The notes: generated by a model not told the origin, from the letters alone. A DNA stretch of 64,000 nt from Vibrio rhizosphaerae (GCF_024347095.1 NZ_AP024903.1:1922001-1986000); one strand, 5' to 3'; numbered from the stretch's first letter, positions 49,301 through 60,500 are shown. Numbers and translations are program-made.

Positions 49301-52300
49301 AATAGCAATCGTGCCGCTGACCTGCGTCACATCCCCGACATCGCCTTCAGTCACCGCGCCGGTGAAGGAGCCGGTCACCACCGGCGCATCATCCGTGCCG
49401 GTAATATCAATCACAATATCTTGCGTGGTGCCGTCACTCGCGGTCAGGGTAATGGTGTCTTTGACCTGCTCGTCGGCGTTCAGTGACTGAACTTTGCTTT
49501 GATCTAAGGTGTAGGTCCACTGGCCGTCAACCAGCGTCAGGCTGCCGTAAGTCCCGGTGACCGTGGTATCGGCAAACTCCGGATTGTCATTGCTATCGAC
49601 ATCACGAATGGCAATCGTGCCGCTGACCTGCGTCACATCCCCGACATCGCCTTCAGTCACCGCGCCGGTCAGGGTGCCGCTCACCACCGGCGCATCATCC
49701 GTGCCGGTAATATCAATCACAATCGCTTGCGTGGTGCCGTCACTGGCGGTCAGGGTAATGGTGTCTTTGACCTGCTCGTCGGCGTTCAGTGACTGGACTT
49801 TGCTTTGATCTAAGGTATAGGTCCACTGGCCGTCAACCAGCGTCAGGCTGCCGTAAGCCCCGGTGGCCGTGGTATCGGCAAACTCCGGATTGTCATTGCT
49901 ATCGACATCACGGATGGCAATCGTGCCGCTGACCTGCGTCACATCCCCGACATCGCCTTCAGTCACCGCGCCGGTCAGGGTACCGCTCACCACCGGCGCA
50001 TCATCCGTGCCGGTAATATCAATCACAATATCTTGCGTGGTGCCGTCACTGGCGGTCAGGGTAATGGTGTCTTTGACCTGCTCATCGGCGTTCAGCGACT
50101 GAACTTTGCTTTGATCTAAGGTGTAAGTCCACTGGCCGTCAACCAGCGTCAGGCTGCCGTAAGTCCCGGTGGCCGTGGTATTGGCAAACACCGGATTGTC
50201 CCCGGCATCGGCATCATGAATAGCAATCGTGCCGCTGACCTGCGTCACATCCCCGAGATCCCCTTCGGTTACCGCGCCGGTCAGGGTGCCGCTCACCACC
50301 GGCGCATCATCCGTGCCGGTAATATCAATCACAATATCTTGCGTGGTGCCGTCACTCGCGGTCAGGGTAATGGTGTCTTTGACCTGCTCATCGGCGTTCA
50401 GTGACTGAACTTTGCTTTGATCTAAGGTGTAAGTCCACTGACCGTCAACCAGCGTCAGGCTGCCGTAAGTCCCGGTGACCGTGGTATCGGCAAACTCCGG
50501 ATTGTCATTGCTATCGACATCACGAATGGCAATCGTGCCGCTGACCTGCGTCACATCCCCGACATCGCCTTCGGTCACCGCCCCGGTGAAGGAGCCGGTC
50601 ACCACCGGCGCATCATCCGTGCCGGTAATATCAATCACAATATCTTGCGTGGTGCCGTCACTGGCGGTCAGGGTAATGGTGTCTTTGACCTGCTCGTCGG
50701 CGTTCAGTGACTGAACTTTGCTTTGATCTAAGGTGTAAGTCCACTGGCCGTCAACCAGCGTCAGGCTGCCGTAAGTCCCGGTGGCCGTGGTATCGGCAAA
50801 CTCCGGATTGTCCCCGGCATCGGCATCACGAATAGCAATCGTGCCGCTGACCTGCGTCACATCCCCGACATCGCCTTCAGTCACCGCGCCGGTCAGGGTG
50901 CCGCTCACCACCGGCGCATCATCGGTTCCAGTCACGGTAATGGTCAGCGTGGTCGTAACGCTGGCCCCCAGATCATCGGTGACCGTCACAGGGACTTTAA
51001 TCACCTGTGTTTCCCCTTCGCCTAATGCATCATATCCAGAGGCATCAAAGCTGTAAGTTCCGTCGGCATTGAGCGTCAGTCCGGTCACTGTCGACCCGGT
51101 ACTGAACGTTAACGTTTTATCCGCCGGTAAGTCCACATCAGTGGCAGTGATACTCCCGGTAATCGTTTGATCCTGCGTTACTGACGCCGTAGCTGCCTGC
51201 GCCACCGGTGCGTCATTGGTGCCACTGATATCAATCACAATATCTTGCGTGGTGCCGTCGCTCGCGGTCAGGGTAATGGTGTCTTTGACCTGCTCGTTTT
51301 GTGCCAGCGACTGAACTTTGCTTTGATCTAAGGTGTAAGTCCACTGCCCGTCAACCAGCGTCAGGCTGCCGTAAGCCCCGGTGACCGTGGTATTGGCAAA
51401 CACCGGATTGTCATTACTATCGACATCACGAATAGCAATCGTGCCGCTGACCTGCGTCACATCCCCGACATCCCCTTCGGTCACCGCCCCGGTCAGGGTG
51501 CCGCTCACCACCGGCGCATCATCCGTGCCGGTAATATCAATCACAATATCTTGCGTGGTGCCGTCACTGGCGGTCAGGGTAATGGTGTCTTTGACCTGCT
51601 CATCGGCGTTCAGCGACTGGACTTTGCTTTGATCTAAGGTATAGGTCCACTGGCCGTCAACCAGCGTCAGGCTGCCGTAAGCCCCGGTGGCCGTGGTATC
51701 GGCAAACTCCGGATTGTCATTGCTATCGACATCACGGATGGCAATCGTGCCGCTGACCTGCGTCACATCCCCGACATCGCCTTCAGTCACCGCGCCGGTC
51801 AGGGTACCGCTCACCACCGGCGCATCATCCGTGCCGGTAATATCAATCACAATCGCTTGCGTGGTGCCGTCACTGGCGGTCAGGGTAATGGTGTCTTTGA
51901 CCTGCTCGTCGGCGTTCAGTGACTGGACTTTGCTTTGATCTAAGGTGTAAGTCCACTGGCCATCAACCAGCGTCAGGCTGCCGTAAGTCCCGGTGGCCGT
52001 GGTATTGGCAAATACCGGATTGTCATTACTATCGACATCACGAATGGCAATCGTGCCGCTGACCTGCGTCACATCCCCGACATCGCCTTCAGTCACCGCG
52101 CCGGTCAGGGTGCCGCTCACCACCGGCGCATCATCGGTTCCAGTCACGGTAATGGTCAGCGTGGTCGTAACGCTGGCCCCCAGATCATCGGTAACCGTCA
52201 CAGGGACTTTAATCACCTGTGTTTCCCCTTCGCCTAATGCATCATATCCAGAGGCATCAAAGCTGTAAGTTCCGTCGGCATTGAGCGTCAGTCCGGTCAC

Positions 52301-53839
52301 TGTCGACCCGGTACTGAACGTTAACGTTTTATCCGCCGGTAAGTCCACATCAGTGGCAGTGATACTCCCGGTAATCGTTTGATCCTGCGTTACTGACGCC
52401 GTAGCTGCCTGCGCCACCGGTGCGTCATTGGTGCCACTGATATCAATCACAATATCTTGCGTGGTGCCGTCGCTCGCGGTCAGGGTAATGGTGTCTTTGA
52501 CCTGCTCGTTTTGTGCCAGCGACTGAACTTTGCTTTGATCTAAGGTGTAAGTCCACTGGCCGTCAACCAGCGTCAGGCTGCCGTAAGCCCCGGTGACCGT
52601 GGTATTGGCAAACACCGGATTGTCATTACTATCGACATCACGAATGGCAATCGTGCCGCTGACCTGCGTCACATCCCCGACATCCCCTTCGGTCACCGCC
52701 CCGGTGAAGGAGCCGCTCACCACCGGCGCATCATCCGTGCCGGTAATATCAATCACAATATCTTGTGTGGTGCCGTCACTGGCGGTCAGGGTAATGGTAT
52801 CTTTGACCTGCTCGTCTGCATTCAGTGACTGGACTTTGCTTTGATCTAAGGTGTAAGTCCACTGGCCGTCAACCAGCGTCAGGCTGCCGTAAGTCCCGGT
52901 GGCCGTGGTATCGGCAAACTCCGGATTGTCCCCGGCATCGGCATCACGAATAGCAATTGTGCCGCTGACCTGCGTCACATCCCCGACATCGCCTTCAGTT
53001 ACCGCCCCGGTCAGGGTACCGCTCACCACCGGCGCATCATCCGTGCCGGTAATATCAATCACAATCGCTTGCGTGGTGCCGTCACTGGCGGTCAGGGTAA
53101 TGGTATCTTTGACCTGCTCGTCTGCATTCAGTGACTGGACTTTGCTTTGATCTAAGGTGTAAGTCCACTGGCCGTCAACCAGCGTCAGGCTGCCGTAAGT
53201 CCCGGTGGCCGTGGTATCGGCAAACTCCGGATTGTCATTGCTATCGACATCACGAATAGCAATCGTGCCGCTGACCTGCGTCACATCCCCGACATCGCCT
53301 TCAGTCACCGCGCCGGTCAGGGTACCGCTCACCACCGGCGCATCATCCGTGCCGGTAATATCAATCACAATATCTTGCGTGGTGCCGTCACTGGCGGTCA
53401 GGGTAATGGTATCTTTGACCTGCTCATCGGCGTTCAGCGACTGAACTTTGCTTTGATCTAAGGTGTAAGTCCACTGGCCGTCAATCAGCGTCAGGCTGCC
53501 GTAAGTCCCGGTGACCGTGGTATCGGCAAACTCCGGATTATCATTGCTATCGACATCACGAATAGCAATTGTGCCGCTGACCTGCGTCACATCCCCGACA
53601 TCCCCTTCAGTCACCGCCCCGGTCAGGGTGCCGCTCACCACCGGCGCATCATCCGTGCCGGTAATATCAATCACAATATCTTGCGTGGTGCCGTCACTCG
53701 CGGTCAGGGTAATGGTGTCTTTGACCTGCTCATCGGCGTTCAGTGACTGAACTTTGCTTTGATCTAAGGTGTAAGTCCACTGGCCGTCAACCAGCGTCAG
53801 GCTGCCGTAAGTCCCGGTGACCGTGGTATTGGCAAACAC
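43352..53839 (-). CDS. RTX adhesin, C-terminal part (gene split by a frameshift)
   Basis: This is the larger part (up to 3,495 codons) of a giant type I-secreted adhesin; the other part is 53862-60962. It has no real start: the nominal GTG at 53839 lies inside a repeat unit and lacks a ribosome binding site. In order it holds most of 25 B-type repeats of 102 aa with three 98-aa A-type units between them. A beta-rich linker follows, then a VCBS-like unit, then a PA14 domain (nt about 44690-44160, with DDGYQIKIDG). RTX nonapeptides (GGxGxD type, nt about 43960-43640) and a C-terminal secretion signal end it. It resembles V. cholerae FrhA and bacterial ice-binding adhesins in architecture. PA14 probably binds sugars. 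Confidence 0.85.
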   Translation of the reverse strand: MFANTTVTGTYGSLTLVDGQWTYTLDQSKVQSLNADEQVKDTITLTASDGTTQDIVIDITGTDDAPVVSGTLTGAVTEGDVGDVTQVSGTIAIRDVDSNDNPEFADTTVTGTYGSLTLIDGQWTYTLDQSKVQSLNADEQVKDTITLTASDGTTQDIVIDITGTDDAPVVSGTLTGAVTEGDVGDVTQVSGTIAIRDVDSNDNPEFADTTATGTYGSLTLVDGQWTYTLDQSKVQSLNADEQVKDTITLTASDGTTQAIVIDITGTDDAPVVSGTLTGAVTEGDVGDVTQVSGTIAIRDADAGDNPEFADTTATGTYGSLTLVDGQWTYTLDQSKVQSLNADEQVKDTITLTASDGTTQDIVIDITGTDDAPVVSGSFTGAVTEGDVGDVTQVSGTIAIRDVDSNDNPVFANTTVTGAYGSLTLVDGQWTYTLDQSKVQSLAQNEQVKDTITLTASDGTTQDIVIDISGTNDAPVAQAATASVTQDQTITGSITATDVDLPADKTLTFSTGSTVTGLTLNADGTYSFDASGYDALGEGETQVIKVPVTVTDDLGASVTTTLTITVTGTDDAPVVSGTLTGAVTEGDVGDVTQVSGTIAIRDVDSNDNPVFANTTATGTYGSLTLVDGQWTYTLDQSKVQSLNADEQVKDTITLTASDGTTQAIVIDITGTDDAPVVSGTLTGAVTEGDVGDVTQVSGTIAIRDVDSNDNPEFADTTATGAYGSLTLVDGQWTYTLDQSKVQSLNADEQVKDTITLTASDGTTQDIVIDITGTDDAPVVSGTLTGAVTEGDVGDVTQVSGTIAIRDVDSNDNPVFANTTVTGAYGSLTLVDGQWTYTLDQSKVQSLAQNEQVKDTITLTASDGTTQDIVIDISGTNDAPVAQAATASVTQDQTITGSITATDVDLPADKTLTFSTGSTVTGLTLNADGTYSFDASGYDALGEGETQVIKVPVTVTDDLGASVTTTLTITVTGTDDAPVVSGTLTGAVTEGDVGDVTQVSGTIAIRDADAGDNPEFADTTATGTYGSLTLVDGQWTYTLDQSKVQSLNADEQVKDTITLTASDGTTQDIVIDITGTDDAPVVTGSFTGAVTEGDVGDVTQVSGTIAIRDVDSNDNPEFADTTVTGTYGSLTLVDGQWTYTLDQSKVQSLNADEQVKDTITLTASDGTTQDIVIDITGTDDAPVVSGTLTGAVTEGDLGDVTQVSGTIAIHDADAGDNPVFANTTATGTYGSLTLVDGQWTYTLDQSKVQSLNADEQVKDTITLTASDGTTQDIVIDITGTDDAPVVSGTLTGAVTEGDVGDVTQVSGTIAIRDVDSNDNPEFADTTATGAYGSLTLVDGQWTYTLDQSKVQSLNADEQVKDTITLTASDGTTQAIVIDITGTDDAPVVSGTLTGAVTEGDVGDVTQVSGTIAIRDVDSNDNPEFADTTVTGTYGSLTLVDGQWTYTLDQSKVQSLNADEQVKDTITLTASDGTTQDIVIDITGTDDAPVVTGSFTGAVTEGDVGDVTQVSGTIAIRDVDSNDNPVFADTTVTGTYGSLTLVDGQWTYTLDQSKVQSLNADEQVKDTITLTASDGTTQDIVIDITGTDDAPVVSGTLTGAVTEGDVGDVTQVSGTIAIRDADAGDNPEFADTTATGTYGSLTLVDGQWTYTLDQSKVQSLNADEQVKDTITLTASDGTTQAIVIDITGTDDAPVVSGTLTGAVTEGDVGDVTQVSGTIAIRDVDSNDNPVFANTTATGTYGSLTLVDGQWTYTLDQSKVQSLNADEQVKDTITLTASDGTTQDIVIDITGTDDAPVVSGTLTGAVTEGDVGDVTQVSGTIAIRDVDSNDNPEFADTTVTGTYGSLTLVDGQWTYTLDQSKVQSLNADEQVKDTITLTASDGTTQDIVIDITGTDDAPVVTGSFTGAVTEGDVGDVTQVSGTIAIRDVDSNDNPEFADTTATGAYGSLTLVDGQWTYTLDQSKVQSLNADEQVKDTITLTASDGTTQDIVIDITGTDDAPVVTGSFTGAVTEGDVGDVTQVSGTIAIRDVDSNDNPEFADTTVTGTYGSLTLVDGQWTYTLDQSKVQSLNADEQVKDTITLTASDGTTQDIVIDITGTNDAPVAQAATAAVTQDQTITGSITATDVDLPADKTLTFSTGSTVTGLTLNADGTYSFDASGYDALGEGETQVIKVPVTVTDDQGASGTTTLTITVTGTDDAPVVSGTFTGAVSEGDAGDVTQVSGTIAIRDADAGDNPEFADTTATGTYGSLTLVDGQWTYTLDQSKVQSLNADEQVKDTIMLTASDGTTQAIVIDITGTDDAPVVSGTLTGAVTEGDVGDVTQISGTIAIRDVDSNDNPVFADTTATGTYGSLTLVDGQWTYTLDQSKVQSLNADEQVKDTITLTASDGTTQDIVIDITGTDDAPVVSGTFTGAVTEGDVGDVTQVSGTIAIRDADAGDNPVFANTTVTGTYGSLTLVDGQWTYTLDQSKVQSLNADEQVKDTITLTASDGTTQDIVIDITGTDDAPVVSGTLTGAVTEGDVGDVTQVSGTIAIRDADAGDNPEFADTTVTGAYGSLTLVDGQWTYTLDQSKVQSLAQNEQVKDTITLTASDGTTQDIVIDITGTNDAPTLTLEDSAKQVSVSEEGLPQGNPDSTGSSDTTNSKQVSGSFSVSDPDSSSVTLSLVAPTTSLYSHGIAIIWTLLADGSLVGQANGETVMTISLSDEGNGHYSYTVDLQGPVDHPDPTTEDTLQVDFGIAASDGQAVSTEMVRVSIEDDSPDSHSTNIVVDTETPLSFSVSGTAVSLGNSVFDNGNWHTYQSDTKVVWGTSGPWDSSYSSYQVSSAQQGAHDYSEGKPFELATLVHHNGSVWSDESTLHSTVLTIVAQIVINGVTQAVTLNLNINHDETSNNSSSDGDSITLTTDYVDVEIDGVMYRVDIEGFKKEDGSISKTVVTPEGETDSYTVVASLNYHPDSHPDSTVTGTVDYDAGADGMASVTWQDGTEHNGVTVIHGDYGTLTVYADGHYTYDANEDALAALDKGTTATDSFNYVVTDNDGDSATSSLNFEVSGQATPSVSTGLHGEFYNYQEGWANHWNNVDSLADALAIIQNQDPNAEFTSTKVDYRSDLFAHDLGGYDAAYWLNGRTNLEEWLERTGDDSSVVFTDKENSSDAVVRLTGAVALDSGTYSIKVTADDGYQIKIDGVVVAAYDGIQSATTDTFTFTVDGSGYQTVEIVYWDQGGAHQLTVALADVTNGVTGDYSILGSDAYPTVNGDVTPTGSVDVITDHEAMAASYADRIAQFEAGSYWQTDGDHKDNHLVGSHDNDHIDGHGGNDWIEGGSGGADWLQGGHGDDTLVSSYGSEGDLLDGGDNDDHLYGGDGNDILIGGSGADYLSGGAGNDILIGGSRDGHHADGSDLLIGGAGKDLFVLDSSSVDKIQDFHSGEDAIDLSNLLADALDNQNNDAIQQYLDQHVEVTSEHGQTHLSINNVNVADFGHDSTFNASSTIAVIINDHEFSVKYHG

Positions 53840-54570
53840 CGGATTGTCATTGCTATCGACATCACGGATGGCAATCGTGCCGCTGACTGCGCGTCACATC
53901 CCCGACATCGCCTTCAGTTACCGCACCGGTCAGGGTACCGCTCACCACCGGCGCATCATCCGTGCCGGTGATATCGATGACAATCGCTTGCGTGGTCCCG
54001 TCACTGGCGGTCAGGGTAATGGTATCTTTGACCTGCTCGTCTGCGTTCAGCGACTGAACTTTGCTTTGATCTAAGGTGTAAGTCCACTGGCCGTCAACCA
54101 GCGTCAGGCTGCCGTAAGTCCCGGTGACCGTGGTATTGGCAAACACCGGATTGTCATTACTATCGACATCACGAATAGCGATCGTGCCGCTGACCTGCGT
54201 CACATCCCCGACATCCCCTTCAGTTACCGCGCCGGTCAGGGTACCGCTCACCACCGGCGCATCATCCGTGCCGGTAATATCAATCACAATATCTTGCGTG
54301 GTGCCGTCGCTCGCGGTCAGGGTAATGGTGTCTTTGACCTGCTCGTTTTGTGCCAGCGACTGAACTTTGCTTTGATCTAAGGTATAGGTCCACTGGCCGT
54401 CAACCAGTGTCAGGCTGCCGTATGCCCCGGTGGCCGTGGTATCGGCAAACTCCGGATTGTCATTGCTATCGACATCACGAATAGCAATCGTGCCGCTGAC
54501 CTGCGTCACATCCCCGACATCCCCTTCGGTTACCGCCCCGGTGAAGGTGCCGCTCACCACCGGCGCATCA
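46038..54570 (-). repeat. B-type adhesin repeats, 25 units of 306 bp with three A-type units
   Basis: Counting down from 54571 on the minus strand, junctions (GTDDAP codons) lie at 54571, 52134, 50922, 47262 and 46038. The spacings are 2437 (one A + seven B + 1), 1212 (one A + three B), 3660 (one A + eleven B) and 1224 (four B). This gives 25 B units, counting the one that contains the frameshift. Units are nearly identical at the DNA level. A further diverged B unit lies near the N-terminus (about 60157-60455). Confidence 0.9.
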
Positions 54571-57500
54571 TCGGTCCCAGTCACGGTAATGGTCAGCGTG
54601 GTCGTACCGCTGGCTCCCAGATCATCGGTGACCGTCACAGGGACTTTAATCACCTGCGTTTCCCCTTCGCCTAATGCATCATATCCAGAGGCATCAAAGC
54701 TGTAAGTTCCGTCGGCATTGAGTGTCAGTCCGGTCACTGTCGACTCGGTACTGAACGTTAACGTTTTATCCGCCGGTAAGTCCACATCAGTGGCAGTGAT
54801 ACTCCCGGTAATCGTTTGATCCTGCGTTACTGCCGCCGTGGCTGCCTGCGCCACCGGTGCGTCATTGGTACCAACCACGGTAATCGTCAGCGTGGTGCTA
54901 TCGGTTGCGCCGCGATCATCGGTCACCGTGACCGGCACTTCGATGATCTGTTTTTCACCGGCGCTCAGTGCGTCATATCCTGACGCATCAAAACGGTAAG
55001 TCCCGTCGGCGTTTAAAGTCAGACCGGGAACATTAGATGCTGTGGTAAACACCAGCGACTGACCGGCCGGTAAATCCACATCGGTCGCGGTGATACTGCC
55101 GGTAATGGTCGCATCCTCGGCAACTAAAGCTACGGCGGCCTGCGCCACCGGCGCGTCATTGGTACCAACCACGGTAATCGTCAGCGTGGTGCTATCGGTT
55201 GCGCCGCGATCATCAGTCACGGTAACCGGCACTTCGATGATCTGTTTCTCACCGGCGCTCAGCGCGTCATACCCTGACGCATCAAAACGGTAAGTCCCGT
55301 CGGCGTTTAAAGTCAGACCGGGAACATTAGATTCTGTGGTAAACACCAGCGACTGACCGGCCGGTAAATCCACATCGGTGGCGGTGATACTGCCGGTAAT
55401 GGTCGCATCCTCGGCAACTAAAGCCACCGCAGCCTGCGCCACCGGCGCGTCATTGGTACCAATCACGGTAATGGTTAAAGTGGTGGTATCGGTCGCGCCG
55501 CGATCATCAGTCACGGTAACCGGCACTTCGATGATCTGTTTCTCACCGGCGCTCAGCGCGTCATACCCTGACGCATCAAAACGGTAAGTCCCGTCGGCGT
55601 TTAAAGTCAGACCGGGAACATTAGATTCTGTGGTAAACACCAGCGACTGACCGGCCGGTAAATCCACATCGGTGGCGGTGATACTGCCGGTAATGGTCGC
55701 ATCCTCGGCAACTAAAGCTACGGCGGCCTGCGCCACCGGCGCGTCATTGGTGCCAACCACGGTAATCGTCAGCGTGGTGCTATCGGTTGCGCCGCGATCA
55801 TCAGTCACGGTAACCGGCACTTCGATGATCTGTTTTTCACCGGCGCTCAGTGCGTCATATCCTGACGCATCAAAACGGTAAGTCCCGTCGGCGTTTAAAG
55901 TCAGACCGGGAACATTAGATGCTGTGGTAAACACCAGCGACTGACCGGCCGGTAAATCCACATCGGTCGCGGTGATACTGCCGGTAATGGTTGCATCTTC
56001 GGCAACTAAAGCTACGGCGGCCTGCGCCACCGGTGCGTCATTGGTACCAATCACGGTAATGGTTAAAGTGGTGGTATCGGTCGCGCCGCGATCATCAGTC
56101 ACGGTAACCGGCACTTCGATGATCTGTTTTTCACCAGCGCTCAGTGCGTCATATCCTGACGCATCAAAACGGTAAGTCCCGTCGGCGTTTAAAGTCAGAC
56201 CGGGAACATTAGATGCTGTGGTAAACACCAGCGACTGACCGGCCGGTAAATCGACATCGGTGGCGGTGATACTGCCGGTAATGGTCGCATCTTCGGCAAC
56301 TAAAGCCACCGCAGCCTGCGCCACCGGCGCGTCATTGGTACCAACCACGGTAATGGTTAAAGTGGTGGTATCGGTTGCGCCGCGATCATCGGTGACGGTG
56401 ACCGGCACTTCAATCACCTGTTTTTCACCGACGCTCAGCGCGTCATACCCCGACGCATCAAAACGGTAAGTCCCGTCGGCGTTTAAAGTCAGACCGGGAA
56501 CATTAGATTCTGTGGTAAACACCAGCGACTGACCGGCCGGTAAATCCACATCGGTGGCGGTAATACTGCCGGTAATGGTCGCATCTTCGGCAACTAAAGC
56601 TACGGCGGCCTGCGCCACCGGCGCGTCATTGGTACCAACCACGGTAATCGTCAGCGTGGTGCTATCGGTTGCGCCGCGATCATCGGTCACCGTGACCGGC
56701 ACTTCGATGACCTGTTTCTCACCAGCGCTCAGTGCGTCATACCCCGACGCATCAAAACGGTAAGTCCCGTCGGCGTTTAAAGTCAGACCCGGGACAGTCG
56801 AGTCGGTGGTAAACACCAGCGACTGACCGGCCGGTAAATCGACATCGGTGGCGGTGATACTGCCGGTAATGGTTGCATCTTCGGCAACTAAAGCCACCGC
56901 AGCCTGCGCCACCGGCGCGTCATTGGTACCAACCACGGTAATCGTCAGCGTGGTGCTATCGGTTGCGCCGCGATCATCGGTGACGGTAACCGGCACTTCG
57001 ATGATCTGTTTTTCACCGGCGCTCAGTGCGTCATATCCTGACGCATCAAAACGGTAAGTCCCGTCGGCGTTTAAAGTCAGACCGGGAACATTAGATTCTG
57101 TGGTAAACACCAGCGACTGACCGGCCGGTAAATCCACATCGGTGGCGGTGATACTGCCGGTAATGGTCGCATCCTCGGCAACTAAAGCTACGGCAGCCTG
57201 CGCCACCGGCGCGTCATTGGTACCAATCACGGTAATCGTCAGCGTGGTGCTATCGGTTGCGCCGCGATCATCGGTGACGGTAACCGGCACTTCGATGACC
57301 TGTTTCTCACCGGCGCTCAGCGCGTCATACCCCGACGCATCAAAACGGTAAGTCCCGTCAGCGTTTAAAGTCAGACCCGGGACAGTCGAGTCGGTGGTAA
57401 ACACCAGCGACTGTCCGGCCGGTAAATCCACATCGGTGGCGGTAATACTGCCGGTAATGGTCGCATCCTCGGCAACTAAAGCCACCGCAGCCTGCGCCAC

Positions 57501-60500
57501 CGGCGCGTCATTGGTACCAATCACGGTAATGGTTAAAGTGGTGGTATCGGTCGCGCCGCGATCATCAGTCACGGTAACCGGCACTTCGATGATCTGTTTC
57601 TCACCGGCGCTCAGCGCGTCATACCCTGACGCATCAAAACGGTAAGTCCCGTCGGCGTTTAAAGTCAGACCGGGAACATTAGATGCTGTGGTAAACACCA
57701 GCGACTGACCGGCCGGTAAATCCACATCGGTGGCGGTGATACTGCCGGTAATGGTCGCATCCTCGGCAACTAAAGCCACCGCAGCCTGCGCCACCGGCGC
57801 GTCATTGGTACCAATCACGGTAATGGTTAAAGTGGTGGTATCGGTCGCGCCGCGATCATCAGTCACGGTAACCGGCACTTCGATGATCTGTTTCTCACCG
57901 GCGCTCAGCGCGTCATACCCTGACGCATCAAAACGGTAAGTCCCGTCGGCGTTTAAAGTCAGACCGGGAACATTAGATGCTGTGGTAAACACCAGCGACT
58001 GTCCCGCTGGTAGATCGACATCAGTGGCAGTGATACTGCCGGTAATGGTTGCATCTTCGGTTACCGCCGCCGTGGCGGCCTGTGCCACCGGCGCATCGTT
58101 GGTACCGGTGATGGTAATCGTTAATGTCGTGGTATCCGTCGCGCCCCGCTCATCAAGCACAGTCACGGGGATTTCGATCACTTGCGTCTCGCCTTCCGAC
58201 AAGTGGTCATAGCTGGACGCATCAAAACGGTAGGAGCCATCTGGGTTTAAAGTCAACCCGGAGACGGTCGAGTCGGTGGTAAACACCAGCGACTGTCCCG
58301 CTGGTAGATCGACGTCAGTGGCAGTGATACTGCCGGTAATGGTTGCATCTTCGGTTACCGCCGCCGTAGCGGCCTGTGCCACCGGCGCATCGTTGGTACC
58401 GGTGATGGTAATCGTTAATGTCGTGGTATCAGTTGCGCCCCGCTCATCAAGCACAGTCACGGGGATTTCGATCACTTGCGTCTCGCCTTCCGACAAGTGG
58501 TCATAGCTGGACGCATCAAAACGGTAGGAGCCGTCTGGGTTTAAAGTCAACCCGGAGACGGTCGAGTCGGTGGTAAACACCAGCGATTGTCCGGCTGGTA
58601 AATCGACATCAGTGGCAGTGATACTGCCGGTAATCGTTGCATCTTCGGTTACCGCCGCCGTGGCGGCCTGTGCCACCGGCGCATCGTTGGTACCGGTGAT
58701 GGTAATCGTTAATGTCGTGGTATCCGTCGCGCCGCGCTCATCAAGCACAGTCACGGGGATTTCGATCACTTGCGTCTCGCCTTCCGACAAATGGTCATAG
58801 CTGGACGCATCAAAACGGTAGGAGCCGTCTGGGTTTAAAGTCAACCCGGAGACGGTCGAGTCGGTGGTAAACACCAGCGACTGTCCGGCCGGTAAATCCA
58901 CATCGGTGGCGGTGATACTACCGGTAATGGTTGCATCTTCGGTTACCGCCGCCGTAGCGGCCTGTGCCACCGGCGCATCGTTGGTACCGGTGATGGTAAT
59001 CGTTAATGTCGTGGTATCCGTCGCGCCCCGCTCATCAAGCACAGTCACGGGGATTTCGATCACTTGCGTCTCGCCTTCCGACAAGTGGTCATAGCTGGAC
59101 GCATCAAAACGGTAGGAGCCGTCTGGGTTTAAAGTCAACCCGGAGACGGTCGAGTCGGTGGTAAACACCAGCGATTGTCCGGCTGGTAAATCGACATCAG
59201 TGGCAGTGATACTGCCGGTAATCGTTGCATCTTCGGTTACCGCCGCCGTGGCGGCCTGTGCCACCGGCGCATCGTTGGTACCGGTGATGGTAATCGTTAA
59301 TGTCGTGGTATCAGTTGCGCCCCGCTCATCAAGCACAGTCACGGGGATTTCGATCACTTGCGTCTCGCCTTCCGACAAGTGGTCATAGCTGGACGCATCA
59401 AAACGGTAGGAGCCATCTGGGTTTAAAGTCAACCCGGAGACGGTCGAGTCGGTAGTAAACACCAGCGACTGTCCCGCTGGTAGATCGACATCAGTGGCAG
59501 TGATATTACCGGTAATCGTTGCATCTTCGGTTACCGCCGCCGTAGCGGCCTGTGCCACCGGCGCATCGTTGGTACCGGTGATGGTAATCGTTAGTGTCGT
59601 GGTATCCGTCGCGCCCCGCTCATCAAGCACAGTCACGGGGATTTCGATCACTTGCGTCTCGCCTTCCGACAAGTGGTCATAGCTGGACGCATCAAAACGG
59701 TAGGAGCCATCTGGGTTTAAAGTCAAACCCGGGACGGTCGAGTCGGTGGTAAACACCAGCGACTGTCCGGCCGGTAAATCCACATCGGTGGCGGTGATAC
59801 TACCAGTAATGGTTGCATCTTCGGTTACCGCCGCCGTGGCGGCCTGTGCCACCGGCGCATCGTTGGTACCGGTGATGGTAATCGTTAGTGTCGTGGTATC
59901 CGTCGCGCCCCGCTCATCAAGCACAGTCACGGGGATTTCGATCACTTGCGTCTCGCCTTCCGACAAGTGGTCATAGCTGGACGCATCAAAACGGTAGGAG
60001 CCATCTGGGTTTAAAGTCAAACCCGGGACGGTCGAGTCGGTGGTAAACACCAGCGACTGTCCGGCCGGTAAATCCACATCGGTGGCGGTGATACTACCAG
60101 TAATGGTTGCATCTTCGGTTACCGCCGCCGTGGCGGCCTGTGCCACCGGCGCATCGTTGGTACCGACAATATTAATGACAATGTTCTGCGTGGTGCCGTC
60201 ACTGGCCGTCATCGTGATGGTATCACTGACTCGTTGCCCTTCGCCCAAGTCTTGAACTCGACTTTGATCCAGCGTATATGTCCACTGTCCATTGACAAGA
60301 CTCAGACTACCATACGTACTATTGATGGTCGTATCTGCAAATACAGGGTTATCGTTTGGATCGGCATCACTGATAGTTAAAGAGCCACTCGCCTGAACAA
60401 CATCACCGATATTACCTTCCGTGACATCCCCAGTGAATGTGCCAGATACGATGGATGCTGAATCTACGGTACTAGTAGATTGAGATACTGGCGCAGCAGA

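Noticed and set aside
46203-60255. Plus-strand open frames of 60-105 codons repeated every 306 or 294 bp along the adhesin gene
   Set aside because: They are antisense shadows of the repeats: same period, no ribosome binding sites, Val/Ser/Thr-rich composition that mirrors the adhesin.
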